From: an uncultured Neisseriaceae bacterium
GTDB lineage: Bacteria; Pseudomonadota; Gammaproteobacteria; Burkholderiales; Neisseriaceae
NCBI GenBank assembly: GCA_946481965.1
Contig: CAMLPN010000011.1
Coordinates: 1 to 50,189, forward strand
DNA: 50,189 bases
Direction of reading: 5' to 3'
Numbering within the stretch: the first letter of the stretch is position 1; every line of letters starts with the position of its first letter. This document shows, piece after piece, positions 38,275 to 48,294 of the stretch. The position numbers were made by a program, and so were the translations under genes. The notes below the pieces were generated by a model, which worked only from the letters and a program-made list of their open reading frames with translations, had not been told where the DNA came from and ran no database searches.

Positions 38275-38777
38275 CAATGTCTCCTAATTTACAAATTCAA
38301 ATCATGAAACGCAGAATTTTAAATACTTCACACTATAAATGCAAGTACTAGTGTTGTTTTTTGACTCGAGCCAGCAAAAATTAGCTGGATTTCGATAAAC
38401 AAAAATTCATTATGAATTTTAAATACCACGATGAGTATTAAAATTTAGCCGCAGTACTTCCCATTGCTGGTACTTGATTATGTACTCATCAAATAAGCAA
38501 AGACAAACTTTTTAATCAATCCATTGTTAAATTTAATTGAAACACCAGATTAGAGTGCTAAGCCGATGAGCATTCTTTACAGGAATTTTGATTTATCAAT
38601 GACTAACCTATATATTACTGTAATTGCAATTCTGTTTTTTAAAAACGTTAAGTTTGCTAGCAATCAGGCAAAATAGATGCGATTTACTCGTAAAAGATCT
38701 GCAATTTTGACTGATTTTTTAACAATATCGAAACAAAATAGATTCCTTCAAAATAATCTAATCCTGATGAAACACGA
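38275..38777. other. Intergenic region upstream of rpsT
   Basis: 503 bp without a gene. It should carry the rpsT promoter near its left edge and the end of the permease transcript on its right. No clear terminator hairpin with a T run was found on the permease side. Confidence 0.4.
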
Positions 38778-39908
38778 TCAGATGGAATTTTCTTCGTCTC
38801 CCTGAAGAATCGCATTTTCTGGCTGCTGGCGAAAATATGAACTATTTTTATAAGCCTGCGTACCCTCTTTGATCAGTACCATGCAGATTGCAGCCAGTGG
38901 CAAAGCCAGTAGCATACCGACAAATCCCAATAGCTGTCCGAAAGCCATCAAAGAAAAAATAACCCAGAACGGTGATAACCCAATCCGATCGCCAACAATC
39001 TTCGGCGTAACAAAAAAGCTTTCCAGAAACTGACCAAACGCGAATACACCCCATACCATCAATAATCCCGGCCAGCCATGAAATTGTAATAATGCAGCCA
39101 ATGTAGCCAGTAGAAGTCCGGTAAAAGCACCTAGATAGGGAATAAATACCAGTAGGCCAGCAACCATACCTATGGCAAAACCAGATTGTAATCCCACCAA
39201 TGTCAGGCCAAGACCATAAACCAAACCCATAATAATCATAACCAGTAATTCACCACGCAGGAATTGACCCAGAATGGTATCCATATTACCGACAATACGT
39301 TGATAGGTTGGTAACATTCGGCGAGGGATCATATTGGTAATACCAACCGTCCAGCGACTCCAGTCCAGTAAAAAGTAATACAGCAGAAAAGGTAACAACA
39401 TTAAATTGGTTACCCACTCAATTAAACTGCTTCCCTGCTGCCAGACAACCGGTAAAACTTTGGAAGCTGTATCTTTAATATTGACATCTTCAGACTTAAT
39501 CCATTGGGTAACGGTACGCATCATATAATCAGCATCCCAGCGAATATTGATATGGAAAGTCTGATTTAACCAAGGCAGAAAGGTTAAATGTATCCAGTTA
39601 ATTATTTCGGGTAGTTTTTCATACATATTATCCACCAGATTAATTAACATCGGTACCACAATCAGTAACAAAATAATCATTACGCTTAAACCCAAACACA
39701 TAACCATCATAGCAGCAACTGCTCTGGGTAATTTATAGCGACATAATTTTTCAACCAAAGGATTCAGAATATAAGCCAGCACTCCAGCAGCAGCAAATGG
39801 CATCAGAATTGGTTTAAGACCGATGAATAAGCTAATGGATAAAATTAACACCAATCCGCCAACAATCCATGGAGTAATGCTTAAAGATTTTTTTGTATCT
39901 AAATTCAT
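38778..39908 (-). CDS. PerM/AI-2E family permease
   Basis: 376 aa with about eight transmembrane helices. The family pattern is an N-terminal pair of helices (KPILMPFAAAGVLAYILNPLVEKLCR), a soluble middle segment (about 95-160) and the C-terminal GLLVFIPYLGAFTGLLLATLAALLQF and VTPKIVGDRIGLSPFWVIFSLMAFGQLLGFVGMLLALPLAA blocks (the latter in parts about 297-340). Some members export autoinducer-2, others act as sodium/proton antiporters; which applies is unknown. It is transcribed alone. Confidence 0.87.
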   Translation of the reverse strand: MNLDTKKSLSITPWIVGGLVLILSISLFIGLKPILMPFAAAGVLAYILNPLVEKLCRYKLPRAVAAMMVMCLGLSVMIILLLIVVPMLINLVDNMYEKLPEIINWIHLTFLPWLNQTFHINIRWDADYMMRTVTQWIKSEDVNIKDTASKVLPVVWQQGSSLIEWVTNLMLLPFLLYYFLLDWSRWTVGITNMIPRRMLPTYQRIVGNMDTILGQFLRGELLVMIIMGLVYGLGLTLVGLQSGFAIGMVAGLLVFIPYLGAFTGLLLATLAALLQFHGWPGLLMVWGVFAFGQFLESFFVTPKIVGDRIGLSPFWVIFSLMAFGQLLGFVGMLLALPLAAICMVLIKEGTQAYKNSSYFRQQPENAILQGDEENSI

Positions 39909-40118
39909 GCCATCTATGCTCAGAAAAATTAATAAAAAAATATCTTAATAAATATCAAGCTGACTAACAAAGTTGCTAATGATAATAGCGGAATAATGAT
40001 ACAAGAGAAATCTTTTTACATTGATTGTCGATATGCTTATCCCTTGATTCAATATTAATAACTGATGTTCAATAAAACAGGATCAATTTAAGCAATAACC
40101 TTTGCAAGTGTAAAGAAA

Positions 40119-40151
40119 TAAAAAAAAGCTGCCTGAATTCTCAGACAGCTT
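40119..40151 (-). terminator. Terminator of the pyruvate dehydrogenase operon, built from a DUS-like repeat
   Basis: The stem 40126-40136/40141-40151 has one mismatch and, on the minus strand, is followed by a T run (A's at 40121-40127). The left arm AAGCTGCCTGAA differs at one base from the Simonsiella-type uptake sequence AGGCTGCCTGAA. It lies 16 bp after the lpdA stop. Confidence 0.85.
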
Positions 40152-40167
40152 AGTATAAGTTGTAAAC

Positions 40168-41925
40168 TTATTTTTTACGTTGCGGTGGCAGATCAGTACA
40201 AGTTCCGGTAGCGACTTCAGCAGCCATACCAATTGTTTCACCCAAAGTAGGATGTGGATGAATAGTGCTGCCAATATCAACTGCATCACAACCCATTTCA
40301 ATCGCCAGACAGATTTCACCAATCATATCACCGGCACTTGGTCCAACAATAGCACCACCAATTATCAGGCCAGTTTCAGCATCAAAAATCAATTTAGTAG
40401 AACCTTCGCTGCAACCATTAGCCACAGCGCGACCAGAGGCAGCCCAAGGGAACACTGATTTGGTAATCTTAGTGCCGTCTTTTTTGGCTTGTTCTTCGGT
40501 TACACCAACCCAAGCTACTTCAGGATTAGTATAGGCCACACCCGGAATCACACGGGCATCAAAATAAGCATTATGACCGGCACAATTTTCCGCTGCCACA
40601 TGTGCCTCATGCACCGCTTTATGTGCCAGCATTGGCTGACCAACGATATCACCAATGGCATAAATATGCGGAACATTAGTACGCATCTGTTTGTCTACAT
40701 TAATGAAACCACGATCAGTTACTGCTACACCAGCATTTTCAGCACCAATTAACTTGCCATTTGGTGCACGACCGGCAGCAACCAATACCAGATCATAACG
40801 CTGAGGTTCTGCGGGTGCTTTTGCACCTTCAAACGTCACATAAATACCATCTTCTTTAGCTTCAACCGCCGTAGTTTTGGTATTGAGCATGATATTATCG
40901 AAACGATGTTCATTTTTCTTTTGCCAGATTTTGACCATATCACGGTCAGCACCCTGCATCAGACCGTCCATCATTTCTACTACATCCAGACGAGCACCTA
41001 ATGTACTGTAAACAGTACCCATTTCCAGACCAATAATACCACCACCAATAATTAGCATTTTTTCTGGAACTGATTTAAGCTCCAGCGCTCCAGTAGAATC
41101 CACAATACGAGGATCTTCAGGAATAAATGGCAGATTGACCACACGGCTACCAGCAGCAATAATAGTATTTTTGAAAGCTAATGTTTTGGTTTCACCGGTT
41201 TCAGTACGTCCTTCACCAGTCGTTAATTTAACCTCAATATGATGAGGATCGATATAGCGACCATTACCGCGGATAATATCCACCTTACGGGTTTTGGCCA
41301 TACCAGCCAAACCAGAGGTCATACGCGCTACAACCTTTTCTTTGTAAGCACTCAACTGGTCAATATCAATTTTCGGCGCTGCAAATTCTATCCCGTTGGC
41401 TTTAAGTTCTTTAACTTCATCAATCACGGCAGCATTGTGCAACAATGCTTTAGAAGGAATGCAGCCTACATTCAGACATACACCACCTAAAGTCGCATAG
41501 CGTTCCACAATAGCTACTTTTAAGCCTTCATCAGCTGCCGCAAATGCAGCAGAGTAACCACCAGGGCCACCGCCTAATACAATCACATCATATTCAGCAT
41601 CGCTGCTTCCACTATAGCTGGCAGCTTGTGGAGCTGGAGCACTTTGTGGTTCAGTAGGTGCTGCTGGTGCAGCGGCAGCTTTAGCATCACTGGCCTCAAT
41701 AACCGCGATTACGCCACCTTCAGAAATCTTGTCACCAACTTTGACTTTAACTTCTTTAATCACACCAGCTGTTTCGGCTGGCACATCCATTGTTGCCTTA
41801 TCTGTTTCCAGAGTGATCAGAGTATCATCTACGGCCACAGTATCGCCCGGCTTGATTTCTACGGCGATAATATCGACATTTTGATAATTGCCAATATCCG
41901 GTACTTTTAATTCAATTAAACTCAT
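40168..41925 (-). CDS. lpdA: Dihydrolipoyl dehydrogenase (E3) with N-terminal lipoyl domain
   Basis: 585 aa, like the neisserial enzyme rather than the roughly 475-aa form lacking a lipoyl domain. An N-terminal lipoyl domain carries K43 in ETDKATMDVP, followed by an Ala/Pro linker (about 80-105). The FAD-binding GGGPGGYSAAF, the redox disulfide C150/C155 (GGVCLNVGC), the NAD site GGGIIGLEMG and the catalytic HPHPT near the end follow. It reoxidises dihydrolipoamide in the pyruvate dehydrogenase complex and passes electrons to NAD. Third gene of aceE-aceF-lpdA. Confidence 0.96.
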   Translation of the reverse strand: MSLIELKVPDIGNYQNVDIIAVEIKPGDTVAVDDTLITLETDKATMDVPAETAGVIKEVKVKVGDKISEGGVIAVIEASDAKAAAAPAAPTEPQSAPAPQAASYSGSSDAEYDVIVLGGGPGGYSAAFAAADEGLKVAIVERYATLGGVCLNVGCIPSKALLHNAAVIDEVKELKANGIEFAAPKIDIDQLSAYKEKVVARMTSGLAGMAKTRKVDIIRGNGRYIDPHHIEVKLTTGEGRTETGETKTLAFKNTIIAAGSRVVNLPFIPEDPRIVDSTGALELKSVPEKMLIIGGGIIGLEMGTVYSTLGARLDVVEMMDGLMQGADRDMVKIWQKKNEHRFDNIMLNTKTTAVEAKEDGIYVTFEGAKAPAEPQRYDLVLVAAGRAPNGKLIGAENAGVAVTDRGFINVDKQMRTNVPHIYAIGDIVGQPMLAHKAVHEAHVAAENCAGHNAYFDARVIPGVAYTNPEVAWVGVTEEQAKKDGTKITKSVFPWAASGRAVANGCSEGSTKLIFDAETGLIIGGAIVGPSAGDMIGEICLAIEMGCDAVDIGSTIHPHPTLGETIGMAAEVATGTCTDLPPQRKK

Positions 41926-41987
41926 GGTTTAAACCTTTGTCTGCTGCTACATTGAATACAGCAGTATGATCTGCATTTCACGTACAC

Positions 41988-42023
41988 AGGCTGCCTGAAT
42001 GAAGCTTTTTACTCAAGCAGCCT
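41988..42023. repeat. Exact 12-mer uptake-like sequence in a hairpin between aceF and lpdA
   Basis: AGGCTGCCTGAA (41988-41999) matches the Simonsiella-type DNA uptake sequence exactly. The right arm TCAAGCAGCCT (42013-42023) pairs with it in 10 of 11 positions. It lies in the 109-bp aceF-lpdA gap. A clean T run is lacking on the minus strand, so it may attenuate rather than end transcription. Confidence 0.8.
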
Positions 42024-42034
42024 CTACTTAAAAC

Positions 42035-43396
42035 TTACAGAGATACGCGACGGAAGTCTGCTAACAATTTACTGATGAACACTAAGAAGCGCATACCTGC
42101 TGCACCATCAATCACACGATGATCCAAAGATAAAGATAATGGACACATCAAACGAGGTTCAAATTCTTTACCATTCCAGCTAGGTTTGATTTGTGACTTA
42201 CATACGCCCAGAATAGCAACTTCTGGAGCATTCACAATCGGGGTAAATCCACTACCGCCAATTCCACCCAAAGAGGAAATGGTGAATGAAGCACCTTGCA
42301 TTTCTTGTGGTTTCAGCTTGCCTTCGCGAGCACGCTTACTCATTTCAGCCAGTTCAATTGAAATTTCTTTCAGGCCTTTCTGATCAGCGTTTTTAATCAC
42401 CGGCACAACCAAACCATTTGGTGTATCTGCAGCAAATCCGATATTGATGTATTTCTTCAGTATCAGATTCTCGCCATCCAATGAAGAATTGAATTCCGGG
42501 AATTCCTGCAATGCTTTAACACAAGCCAGAATAACAAAAGCCAAAGGAGAAACTTTAATACCTGCACGTTCCCACTCTTTGTTCAATTGTTTGCGGAATG
42601 CTTCCAGCTCTGTCATATCCGCATCTTCTTGGAAAGTGACATGCGGAATCATTACCCAGTTACGAGCAAGATTTTTACCGGAAATTTTCTTGATGCGTGA
42701 TAATTCTTTAACTTCAATTTCACCAAATTTGCTGAAGTCAACTTGTGGCCATGGCAATAAATCCAAGCCTCCGCCCAAAGAACCAGTTCCGCCTTTTTCC
42801 AGTTGCTGCATAGCTGCTTTTACAAAGTTACGCAAATCATCTGGAGTAATACGCCCTTTAGGACCTTTACCGTTAACACGACCTAAATCTACACCCAGTT
42901 CACGCGCCAGTTTGCGCACCGATGGACTAGCATGTGCTTTTTGAAAGCTCGCTTCATCAATCACAGAACTACCAAATGCCTGAGGAACGTGGCTCTTAAT
43001 CTCAGCACGTAAATCATTATTAGCAGAATTTGGTATAGCAGCTACCTGAGCTTTAATTTCATTAGCTTGTTTATCGGCAACAGTAGATACGGCTGCTGGT
43101 GCCGCAGCCTGAGTTACCTCTGGTTTTGCTGCAGCAGGTGCCGGCGCGGCTGCGCTGGTTTCTTCAACCTTCACAATTGCGCTACCTTCAGAAACTTTAT
43201 CACCGACTTTAACCAATACTTCTTTAACAACACCAGCTTTATCAGCGGGTACATCCATAGTGGCTTTGTCTGTTTCAAGAGTGATCAGGGTATCATCCAC
43301 TGCAACGGTATCACCCACTTTGACCGCCACTTCAATTACATCAACATCGGAATAACTACCGATATCTGGCACTTTTATTTCAACTATCTGACTCAT
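42035..43396 (-). CDS. aceF: Dihydrolipoyllysine-residue acetyltransferase (pyruvate dehydrogenase E2)
   Basis: 453 aa from the ATG at 43396, which has AAAGGA upstream; the open frame reaches 43441. It has one lipoyl domain (K44 in ETDKATMDVP), an Ala/Pro linker, the E3-binding domain SPSVRKLARELGVDL (about 155-169) and the catalytic domain ending with DHRVIDGAAG (catalytic His). E. coli E2 has three lipoyl domains. It transfers the acetyl group to CoA. Middle gene of the operon. Confidence 0.95.
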   Translation of the reverse strand: MSQIVEIKVPDIGSYSDVDVIEVAVKVGDTVAVDDTLITLETDKATMDVPADKAGVVKEVLVKVGDKVSEGSAIVKVEETSAAAPAPAAAKPEVTQAAAPAAVSTVADKQANEIKAQVAAIPNSANNDLRAEIKSHVPQAFGSSVIDEASFQKAHASPSVRKLARELGVDLGRVNGKGPKGRITPDDLRNFVKAAMQQLEKGGTGSLGGGLDLLPWPQVDFSKFGEIEVKELSRIKKISGKNLARNWVMIPHVTFQEDADMTELEAFRKQLNKEWERAGIKVSPLAFVILACVKALQEFPEFNSSLDGENLILKKYINIGFAADTPNGLVVPVIKNADQKGLKEISIELAEMSKRAREGKLKPQEMQGASFTISSLGGIGGSGFTPIVNAPEVAILGVCKSQIKPSWNGKEFEPRLMCPLSLSLDHRVIDGAAGMRFLVFISKLLADFRRVSL

Positions 43397-43466
43397 AATT
43401 ATGTCCTTTGACGACAACAGGAGAAAACCTGCGTCTGACAATTATTGGCATTTGCAACTGATAGAA

Positions 43467-43495
43467 CTGTCTGAAAGCATAAAACTTTCAGACAG
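43467..43495. repeat. Perfect DUS-like hairpin between aceE and aceF
   Basis: CTGTCTGAAAG (43467-43477) and CTTTCAGACAG (43485-43495) form an 11-bp perfect stem with a 7-nt loop. Read on the minus strand, GGCTGTCTGAA differs at one base from the 41988 repeat core. No T run follows, so it probably does not stop operon transcription completely. Confidence 0.75.
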
Positions 43496-43503
43496 CCACT
43501 GTA

Positions 43504-46179
43504 TTAGCGGGTCCAGCTAGGATCTACATCAGCTTTGATACCATATTTTGTAATGGCATCTTGTACCACTTTCTTGCTGATTTTGCCTTCTTCAGCCAGT
43601 CCATTAAGAGCAGCAACAGCCACATGATAACGATTGACTTCAAAAAACTCGCGCAAATTATCACGAGAATCGCTGCGACCATAACCATCGGTACCCAGTA
43701 CAGTAAAGTTCTTTTGTGGAACAAATGCGCGAATACGGTCTGCGAAATGACGAACATAATCAGTAGAAACTACAATCGGGCCTTCCTGATTAGATAACAA
43801 CTCAGTTACATAAGGAACTTTCTGTGTATCGGTCGGATGCAAACGGTTATAACGCTCTACACTGATACCATCACGATACAATTCATTAAATGAAGTAACG
43901 CTCCAAATGTTGGCATCTACGTCAAAGTCATCTTTCAGCAGTTTGGCAGCGGCAATTACTTCCTGCAGAATCACACCACTACCCATCAACTGAACTTTCA
44001 GTTTACCAGCAGCGCTTTCTTCTAACAGATACATACCTTTAAGAATCTGCTGTTCAATACCATCACGTTTTGGTAATGCTGGATGTTTGTAGTTTTGGTT
44101 CATCAGAGTGATGTAGAAGAATACATCTTCACGATCAACCCACATACGCTGCATACCGTTGTGAATAATTACTGCTACTTCGTAAGAGAAGGCAGGATCG
44201 TAAGAAATACAGTTCGGAATCAGCTCTGCTTGTACATGGCTATGACCGTCCTGATGTTGTAAACCCTCACCATTCAATGTGGTACGACCAGCAGTACCGC
44301 CCAGCATAAAGCCACGTGCACGCTGGTCACCAGCAGCCCAAGCCAAATCGCCGATACGCTGAAAGCCAAACATAGAATAGTAGATATAGAAAGGAATCAA
44401 CGGGAAATCGTTGTTAGAATAGCTGGTTGCAGCAGCAATCCAAGAACTCATAGCACCAGGTTCATTAATACCTTCCTGGAAAATTTGCCCGTTTTTAGAT
44501 TCTTTATAGAACATCAATTGGTCATGATCTTGTGGAGTGTAAATCTGACCTTTAGGATTCCAGATACCATATTGACGGAATAAACCTTCCATACCAAAAG
44601 TACGGCTTTCATCCGGCACAATCGGTACAATGCGTTTACCAATATTTTTGTCTTTCAGCAAAGTACTTAAAATACGAACAAACGCCATAGTAGTGGAGAA
44701 TTCACGGTCACCACTGTCTTGTAGCTGTGGCGCAAATTCACTTAGGGCCGGGATAGGTAACTGTTCTGAATCAGGATGACGGTATGGCAGGAAGCCACCC
44801 AATTGAGCACGACGCTCTTTCATGTATTTCATTTCTTCACTGTCTTCAGGCAGACGGAAGAATGGTAATGTGTGCTCCATCTCTTCATCGGTTACCGGAA
44901 TCTGGAAACGATCACGGAATTGTTTCAGAGATGCTAAGTCCATTTTTTTAGCCTGGTGAGCGGTATTTTGCGCTTCACCAGAAGCACCCATACCATAACC
45001 TTTAATAGTTTTGGCTAGAATAACAGTAGGACGGCCATTAGCATGGTTAACTGCTTCGTAATAAGCAGCATAAACTTTATGCGGATCATGTCCACCACGG
45101 TTTAATGCCCAGATTTCATCATCGGACATATTGGCTACCATAGCTTTCAATTCAGGTGAATTGAAGAAATGTTCACGTACATAAGCGCCATTCTGAGATT
45201 TATACATCTGATAATCACCATCAACACATTCTTCCATGCGTTGTTTCAGCAAATTATCTTTATCTTGTGCCAGCAAAGCATCCCACTTGCTGCCCCAAAT
45301 CACTTTCAACACATTCCAGCCGGCACCACGGAAGTTACCTTCCAGTTCCTGAATGATTTTACCGTTACCGCGAACCGGACCATCCAAACGTTGTAAATTA
45401 CAGTTAACAACAAAAATCAGATTATCCAGACCATCACGGGCAGCCAATGCAATAGCACCCTGACTTTCCGGCTCATCCATTTCGCCATCGCCACAGAATA
45501 CCCATACTTTACGGCCAGCTGTTTTAGCTAATCCACGGGATTCCAGATATTTCAGCAGACGCGCCTGATAAATACCCTGTAATGGTCCCAGACCCATAGA
45601 TACTGTCGGGAACTGCCAGAAATCAGGCATCAACCAAGGATGAGGATAAGAGGACAGACCTGAACCATGAACTTCCTGGCGGAAATTTTGCATCTGTTCA
45701 TCTGTTAAACGACCTTCTACGTAAGCACGAGCATAAAAACCTGGTGCACTGTGACCCTGGAAGAATACTAGATCGCCTTCCTGAGTATCAGTTTTACCAT
45801 GCCAGAAGTGATTGAAACCAACATCATATAGGGTTGCACAAGACTGGAAGCTGGCGATATGGCCACCCAATTCAAGATTTTTCTTACTGGCATTTAATAC
45901 CAATGCAGCAGCATTCCACCGCACCAGCGAACGAATGCGATGTTCTAATTCATGATTACCGGGAGATTTTTGTTCTTTACCTACCGGTATAGTATTCAAG
46001 TAAGCAGTAGTTGCACTGAATGGCATATAAATACCACGGCGGCGAATATACCGCACCAATTTTTCCATCAGGAAGTGTGCGCGTTCTGGCCCCTCTTCTT
46101 TCAGTACTGAACTGAGAGAGTCCAACCATTCTTGCGTTTCTACGGGATCGATATCTTGATCATGGAATTCGGTAGACAT
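43504..46179 (-). CDS. aceE: Pyruvate dehydrogenase E1 component, homodimeric
   Basis: 891 aa from the ATG at 46179, with AGAGGA upstream; the frame is open to 46218. It is the thiamine-diphosphate enzyme that decarboxylates pyruvate and acetylates the lipoyl group of E2. The ThDP signature is GDGEMDEPESQGA, ending in the expected acidic/Asn segment (FVVNCNLQRLDGPVRGNG), and HQDGHSHVQ and PFYIYYSMFGFQRIGDLAWAAGDQ are typical of the AceE type. First gene of the operon aceE-aceF-lpdA. Confidence 0.97.
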   Translation of the reverse strand: MSTEFHDQDIDPVETQEWLDSLSSVLKEEGPERAHFLMEKLVRYIRRRGIYMPFSATTAYLNTIPVGKEQKSPGNHELEHRIRSLVRWNAAALVLNASKKNLELGGHIASFQSCATLYDVGFNHFWHGKTDTQEGDLVFFQGHSAPGFYARAYVEGRLTDEQMQNFRQEVHGSGLSSYPHPWLMPDFWQFPTVSMGLGPLQGIYQARLLKYLESRGLAKTAGRKVWVFCGDGEMDEPESQGAIALAARDGLDNLIFVVNCNLQRLDGPVRGNGKIIQELEGNFRGAGWNVLKVIWGSKWDALLAQDKDNLLKQRMEECVDGDYQMYKSQNGAYVREHFFNSPELKAMVANMSDDEIWALNRGGHDPHKVYAAYYEAVNHANGRPTVILAKTIKGYGMGASGEAQNTAHQAKKMDLASLKQFRDRFQIPVTDEEMEHTLPFFRLPEDSEEMKYMKERRAQLGGFLPYRHPDSEQLPIPALSEFAPQLQDSGDREFSTTMAFVRILSTLLKDKNIGKRIVPIVPDESRTFGMEGLFRQYGIWNPKGQIYTPQDHDQLMFYKESKNGQIFQEGINEPGAMSSWIAAATSYSNNDFPLIPFYIYYSMFGFQRIGDLAWAAGDQRARGFMLGGTAGRTTLNGEGLQHQDGHSHVQAELIPNCISYDPAFSYEVAVIIHNGMQRMWVDREDVFFYITLMNQNYKHPALPKRDGIEQQILKGMYLLEESAAGKLKVQLMGSGVILQEVIAAAKLLKDDFDVDANIWSVTSFNELYRDGISVERYNRLHPTDTQKVPYVTELLSNQEGPIVVSTDYVRHFADRIRAFVPQKNFTVLGTDGYGRSDSRDNLREFFEVNRYHVAVAALNGLAEEGKISKKVVQDAITKYGIKADVDPSWTR

Positions 46180-47000
46180 AGCAATATCCTCTTTCGTTAG
46201 GGATTGAATCATGAGCAAAACACTTTATGTTGTTGCCAGTTCATTTATTATTTTTTAATCAAGTTTCTTTAAATTATTGATTATAAAAGTAAAAATAAAT
46301 GTAAACAAGTGACAATAAATCTGTTACAACTAAATGGAAAATAATCACAGATCATTTGTTTGTGCAACATATTGTATTTTCCGATAAATCGTACCAGTGT
46401 AGTACCTAAACAGCAATGTCTTTTTACATCAATTTTCTGTTGTAAACTCATTAGTAGACTGATCATTATAATAGATAACCAAATGAATATAAATAATATT
46501 ATTAATTATTTTAATGTATAAAATGACAAATCAATAATTATATTTATCCTGAAATAATTATTATTTATTTAAATTTGATTAAATCGAAACAAATATTCAT
46601 ATATTTACAAATAAAATTTATCTTTACACATAAATTAAGTTAAGTTTTTTATATATAAACATAATCACCTGAAAAAAAATTTATATTTATGGTGAAATAA
46701 TAACACTAATTTACTAAATAAATTATTTATCATAATTTATGCAAATAAATGAAATTTATTTTCTAAGTTATTAAGCCAGTAATATTATAAATCAGTGTGT
46801 TATATGTTATTTATGAAAAAGGTCAATTTTATAGATAAAGGAAATTTTTTAATTAAAGCATTTTTTTCTGTGATTAAGCAGCTGAATTTTATTTATTTAC
46901 ATCAGGTAGATATCCTTTATTCTTTAATTTTGATATTTCATCCCAACATCAAAAAATATGTAAAACTATAAATAAAATTTAATTTTCAAAGGAAACAATA
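46180..47000. other. AT-rich divergent region between aceE and cbpA
   Basis: 821 bp, extremely A/T-rich. It holds a candidate aceE promoter (46280-46308, minus). A 55-codon ATG frame at 46804-46971 (plus) has a hydrophobic/Lys-rich product but no ribosome-binding site, and is not called. The sequence next to 47001 should carry the cbpA promoter; AAAGGAA precedes its ATG. Confidence 0.45.
46280..46308 (-). promoter_or_regulatory. Candidate sigma70 promoter of the aceE operon
   Basis: On the minus strand TTGTTT (46303-46308) and a perfect TATAAT (46280-46285) are separated by 17 bp. This would start transcription near 46273 and give a leader of about 95 nt. In such AT-rich DNA chance boxes are common, so this is tentative. 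Confidence 0.4.
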
Positions 47001-47963
47001 ATGGCTGAGCGTAATTATTATGAAATACTGGGCGTAGATTCAAAGGCCAGTGATAGTGAAATCAAAAAGGCCTATCGGAAATTGGTTCGTAAATACCACC
47101 CAGATGTCAGTAAAGATCCGGACGCAGTCAGTAAAACCAGTGAAATAAACATAGCCTACGAAACTTTACATGATAAGGAAAAGCGAGCTAAATATGATGA
47201 AATGCTGGCTAATCCTTTTGCCAGATCAACTAGACGAAGCAACGATAGCAATCAGGATTATAACTATCAGCAATACGATTTTGATCCGCAATTTTTTAGC
47301 CAGAGCGGGGCTTTTGGTAGTGGCGATTTTCACTTTGATGACATATTTTCAGCTTTTGGCAACCGTTCTCAGCATGGCTTTCAGCAACACCGTAATGGTT
47401 CGGTAGCAGGCGAAGATCAACATGCAGAACTGGTTATTGACATTCAAGCTGCTTATGAAGGAGCTCAGCGTAGCCTGTCTTTGGATATGCCTACATTAAA
47501 TGAACAGGGACAAATGGTTTATGAGCGCAAAACGCTCAATGTCAAAATTCCGGCAGGTATAACCGAAGGACAACAAATTCGCCTTAGTGGTCAGGGTTTA
47601 CCGGGATATAACAATGGAGCTGCCGGGGATCTTTATCTGAAAATTAAATTCCGCAATCTTGATAATTTATACGTGCAAAACCGCAAAGATGTATACCAGC
47701 GCGTTAATGTTGCCCCATGGACTGCTGCTTTAGGTAGCAAAATTGCTGTTAATACACCAGCTGGCAGATTAAGTGTAAACATACCGGCCAACAGTCGCAA
47801 TAATCAGAAAATGCGCCTAAAAGGCAAAGGAATACCGGCAAAACAGGCTGGTGATTTATATTTGCTGATTAACATTGTTCTGCCTGAATCTTCCAGTTCT
47901 GAAGATAAGACAGCATGGCAAAATCTAGAAAAACACTTCCCCGGTTTTAACCCACAAAATTAA
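47001..47963 (+). CDS. cbpA: DnaJ-like co-chaperone CbpA
   Basis: 320 aa. The J domain (residues 1-67) contains the catalytic HPD in VRKYHPDVSKDPDA, then a Gly/Phe/Asn-rich linker, and two C-terminal beta domains (about 125-300) with no cysteine zinc finger between them, the CbpA/DjlA-like type rather than DnaJ. It stimulates DnaK and can bind curved DNA in E. coli. Paired with cbpM 21 bp downstream. Confidence 0.92.
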   Translation: MAERNYYEILGVDSKASDSEIKKAYRKLVRKYHPDVSKDPDAVSKTSEINIAYETLHDKEKRAKYDEMLANPFARSTRRSNDSNQDYNYQQYDFDPQFFSQSGAFGSGDFHFDDIFSAFGNRSQHGFQQHRNGSVAGEDQHAELVIDIQAAYEGAQRSLSLDMPTLNEQGQMVYERKTLNVKIPAGITEGQQIRLSGQGLPGYNNGAAGDLYLKIKFRNLDNLYVQNRKDVYQRVNVAPWTAALGSKIAVNTPAGRLSVNIPANSRNNQKMRLKGKGIPAKQAGDLYLLINIVLPESSSSEDKTAWQNLEKHFPGFNPQN

Positions 47964-47984
47964 ATACTATGGCAGGAATTGGAA

Positions 47985-48251
47985 ATGAGCGAAAACAGAC
48001 AAGATATAGAATTAGAATTTAATGATTTAGTTCGTGCCTGTGACAATCAGAGTAGCTGGATACTGAGTTTAATAGAAGAAAGTGTCCTTCCAGCTAATGA
48101 TCAACCGCAACAGGCTCGTTATAGTGGCTACCATATGACTATTGCCCGTCGAGCATGGCGTATACATCGTGACTTTGATGCTAGTCCCACTGCTACAGCA
48201 TTGATTTTACAATTACTGGACGAGTTAGAAGATCTTAGACGTCGTCTTTAA
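47985..48251 (+). CDS. cbpM: Chaperone modulator CbpM
   Basis: 88 aa, mostly helical with a MerR-like pattern: ELEFNDLVRACDNQSSWILSLIEE, RYSGYHMTIARRAWRIHRDFD and a final ALILQLLDELEDLRRRL. The family inhibits the J domain of CbpA. The ATG at 47985 has AGGA 8 nt upstream; the in-frame TTG at 47979 does not. Placement right after cbpA supports the call more than the sequence alone. Confidence 0.85.
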   Translation: MSENRQDIELEFNDLVRACDNQSSWILSLIEESVLPANDQPQQARYSGYHMTIARRAWRIHRDFDASPTATALILQLLDELEDLRRRL

Positions 48252-48294
48252 GATTTTAACAGCGCACTAATTGTTACCTTATACATTCACTTAA

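Noticed and set aside
46804-46971. 55-codon ATG frame upstream of cbpA
   Set aside because: It has no Shine-Dalgarno, sits in extremely AT-rich DNA, and its Phe/Ile/Lys-rich product looks like translated AT-rich sequence. Kept only as a note.
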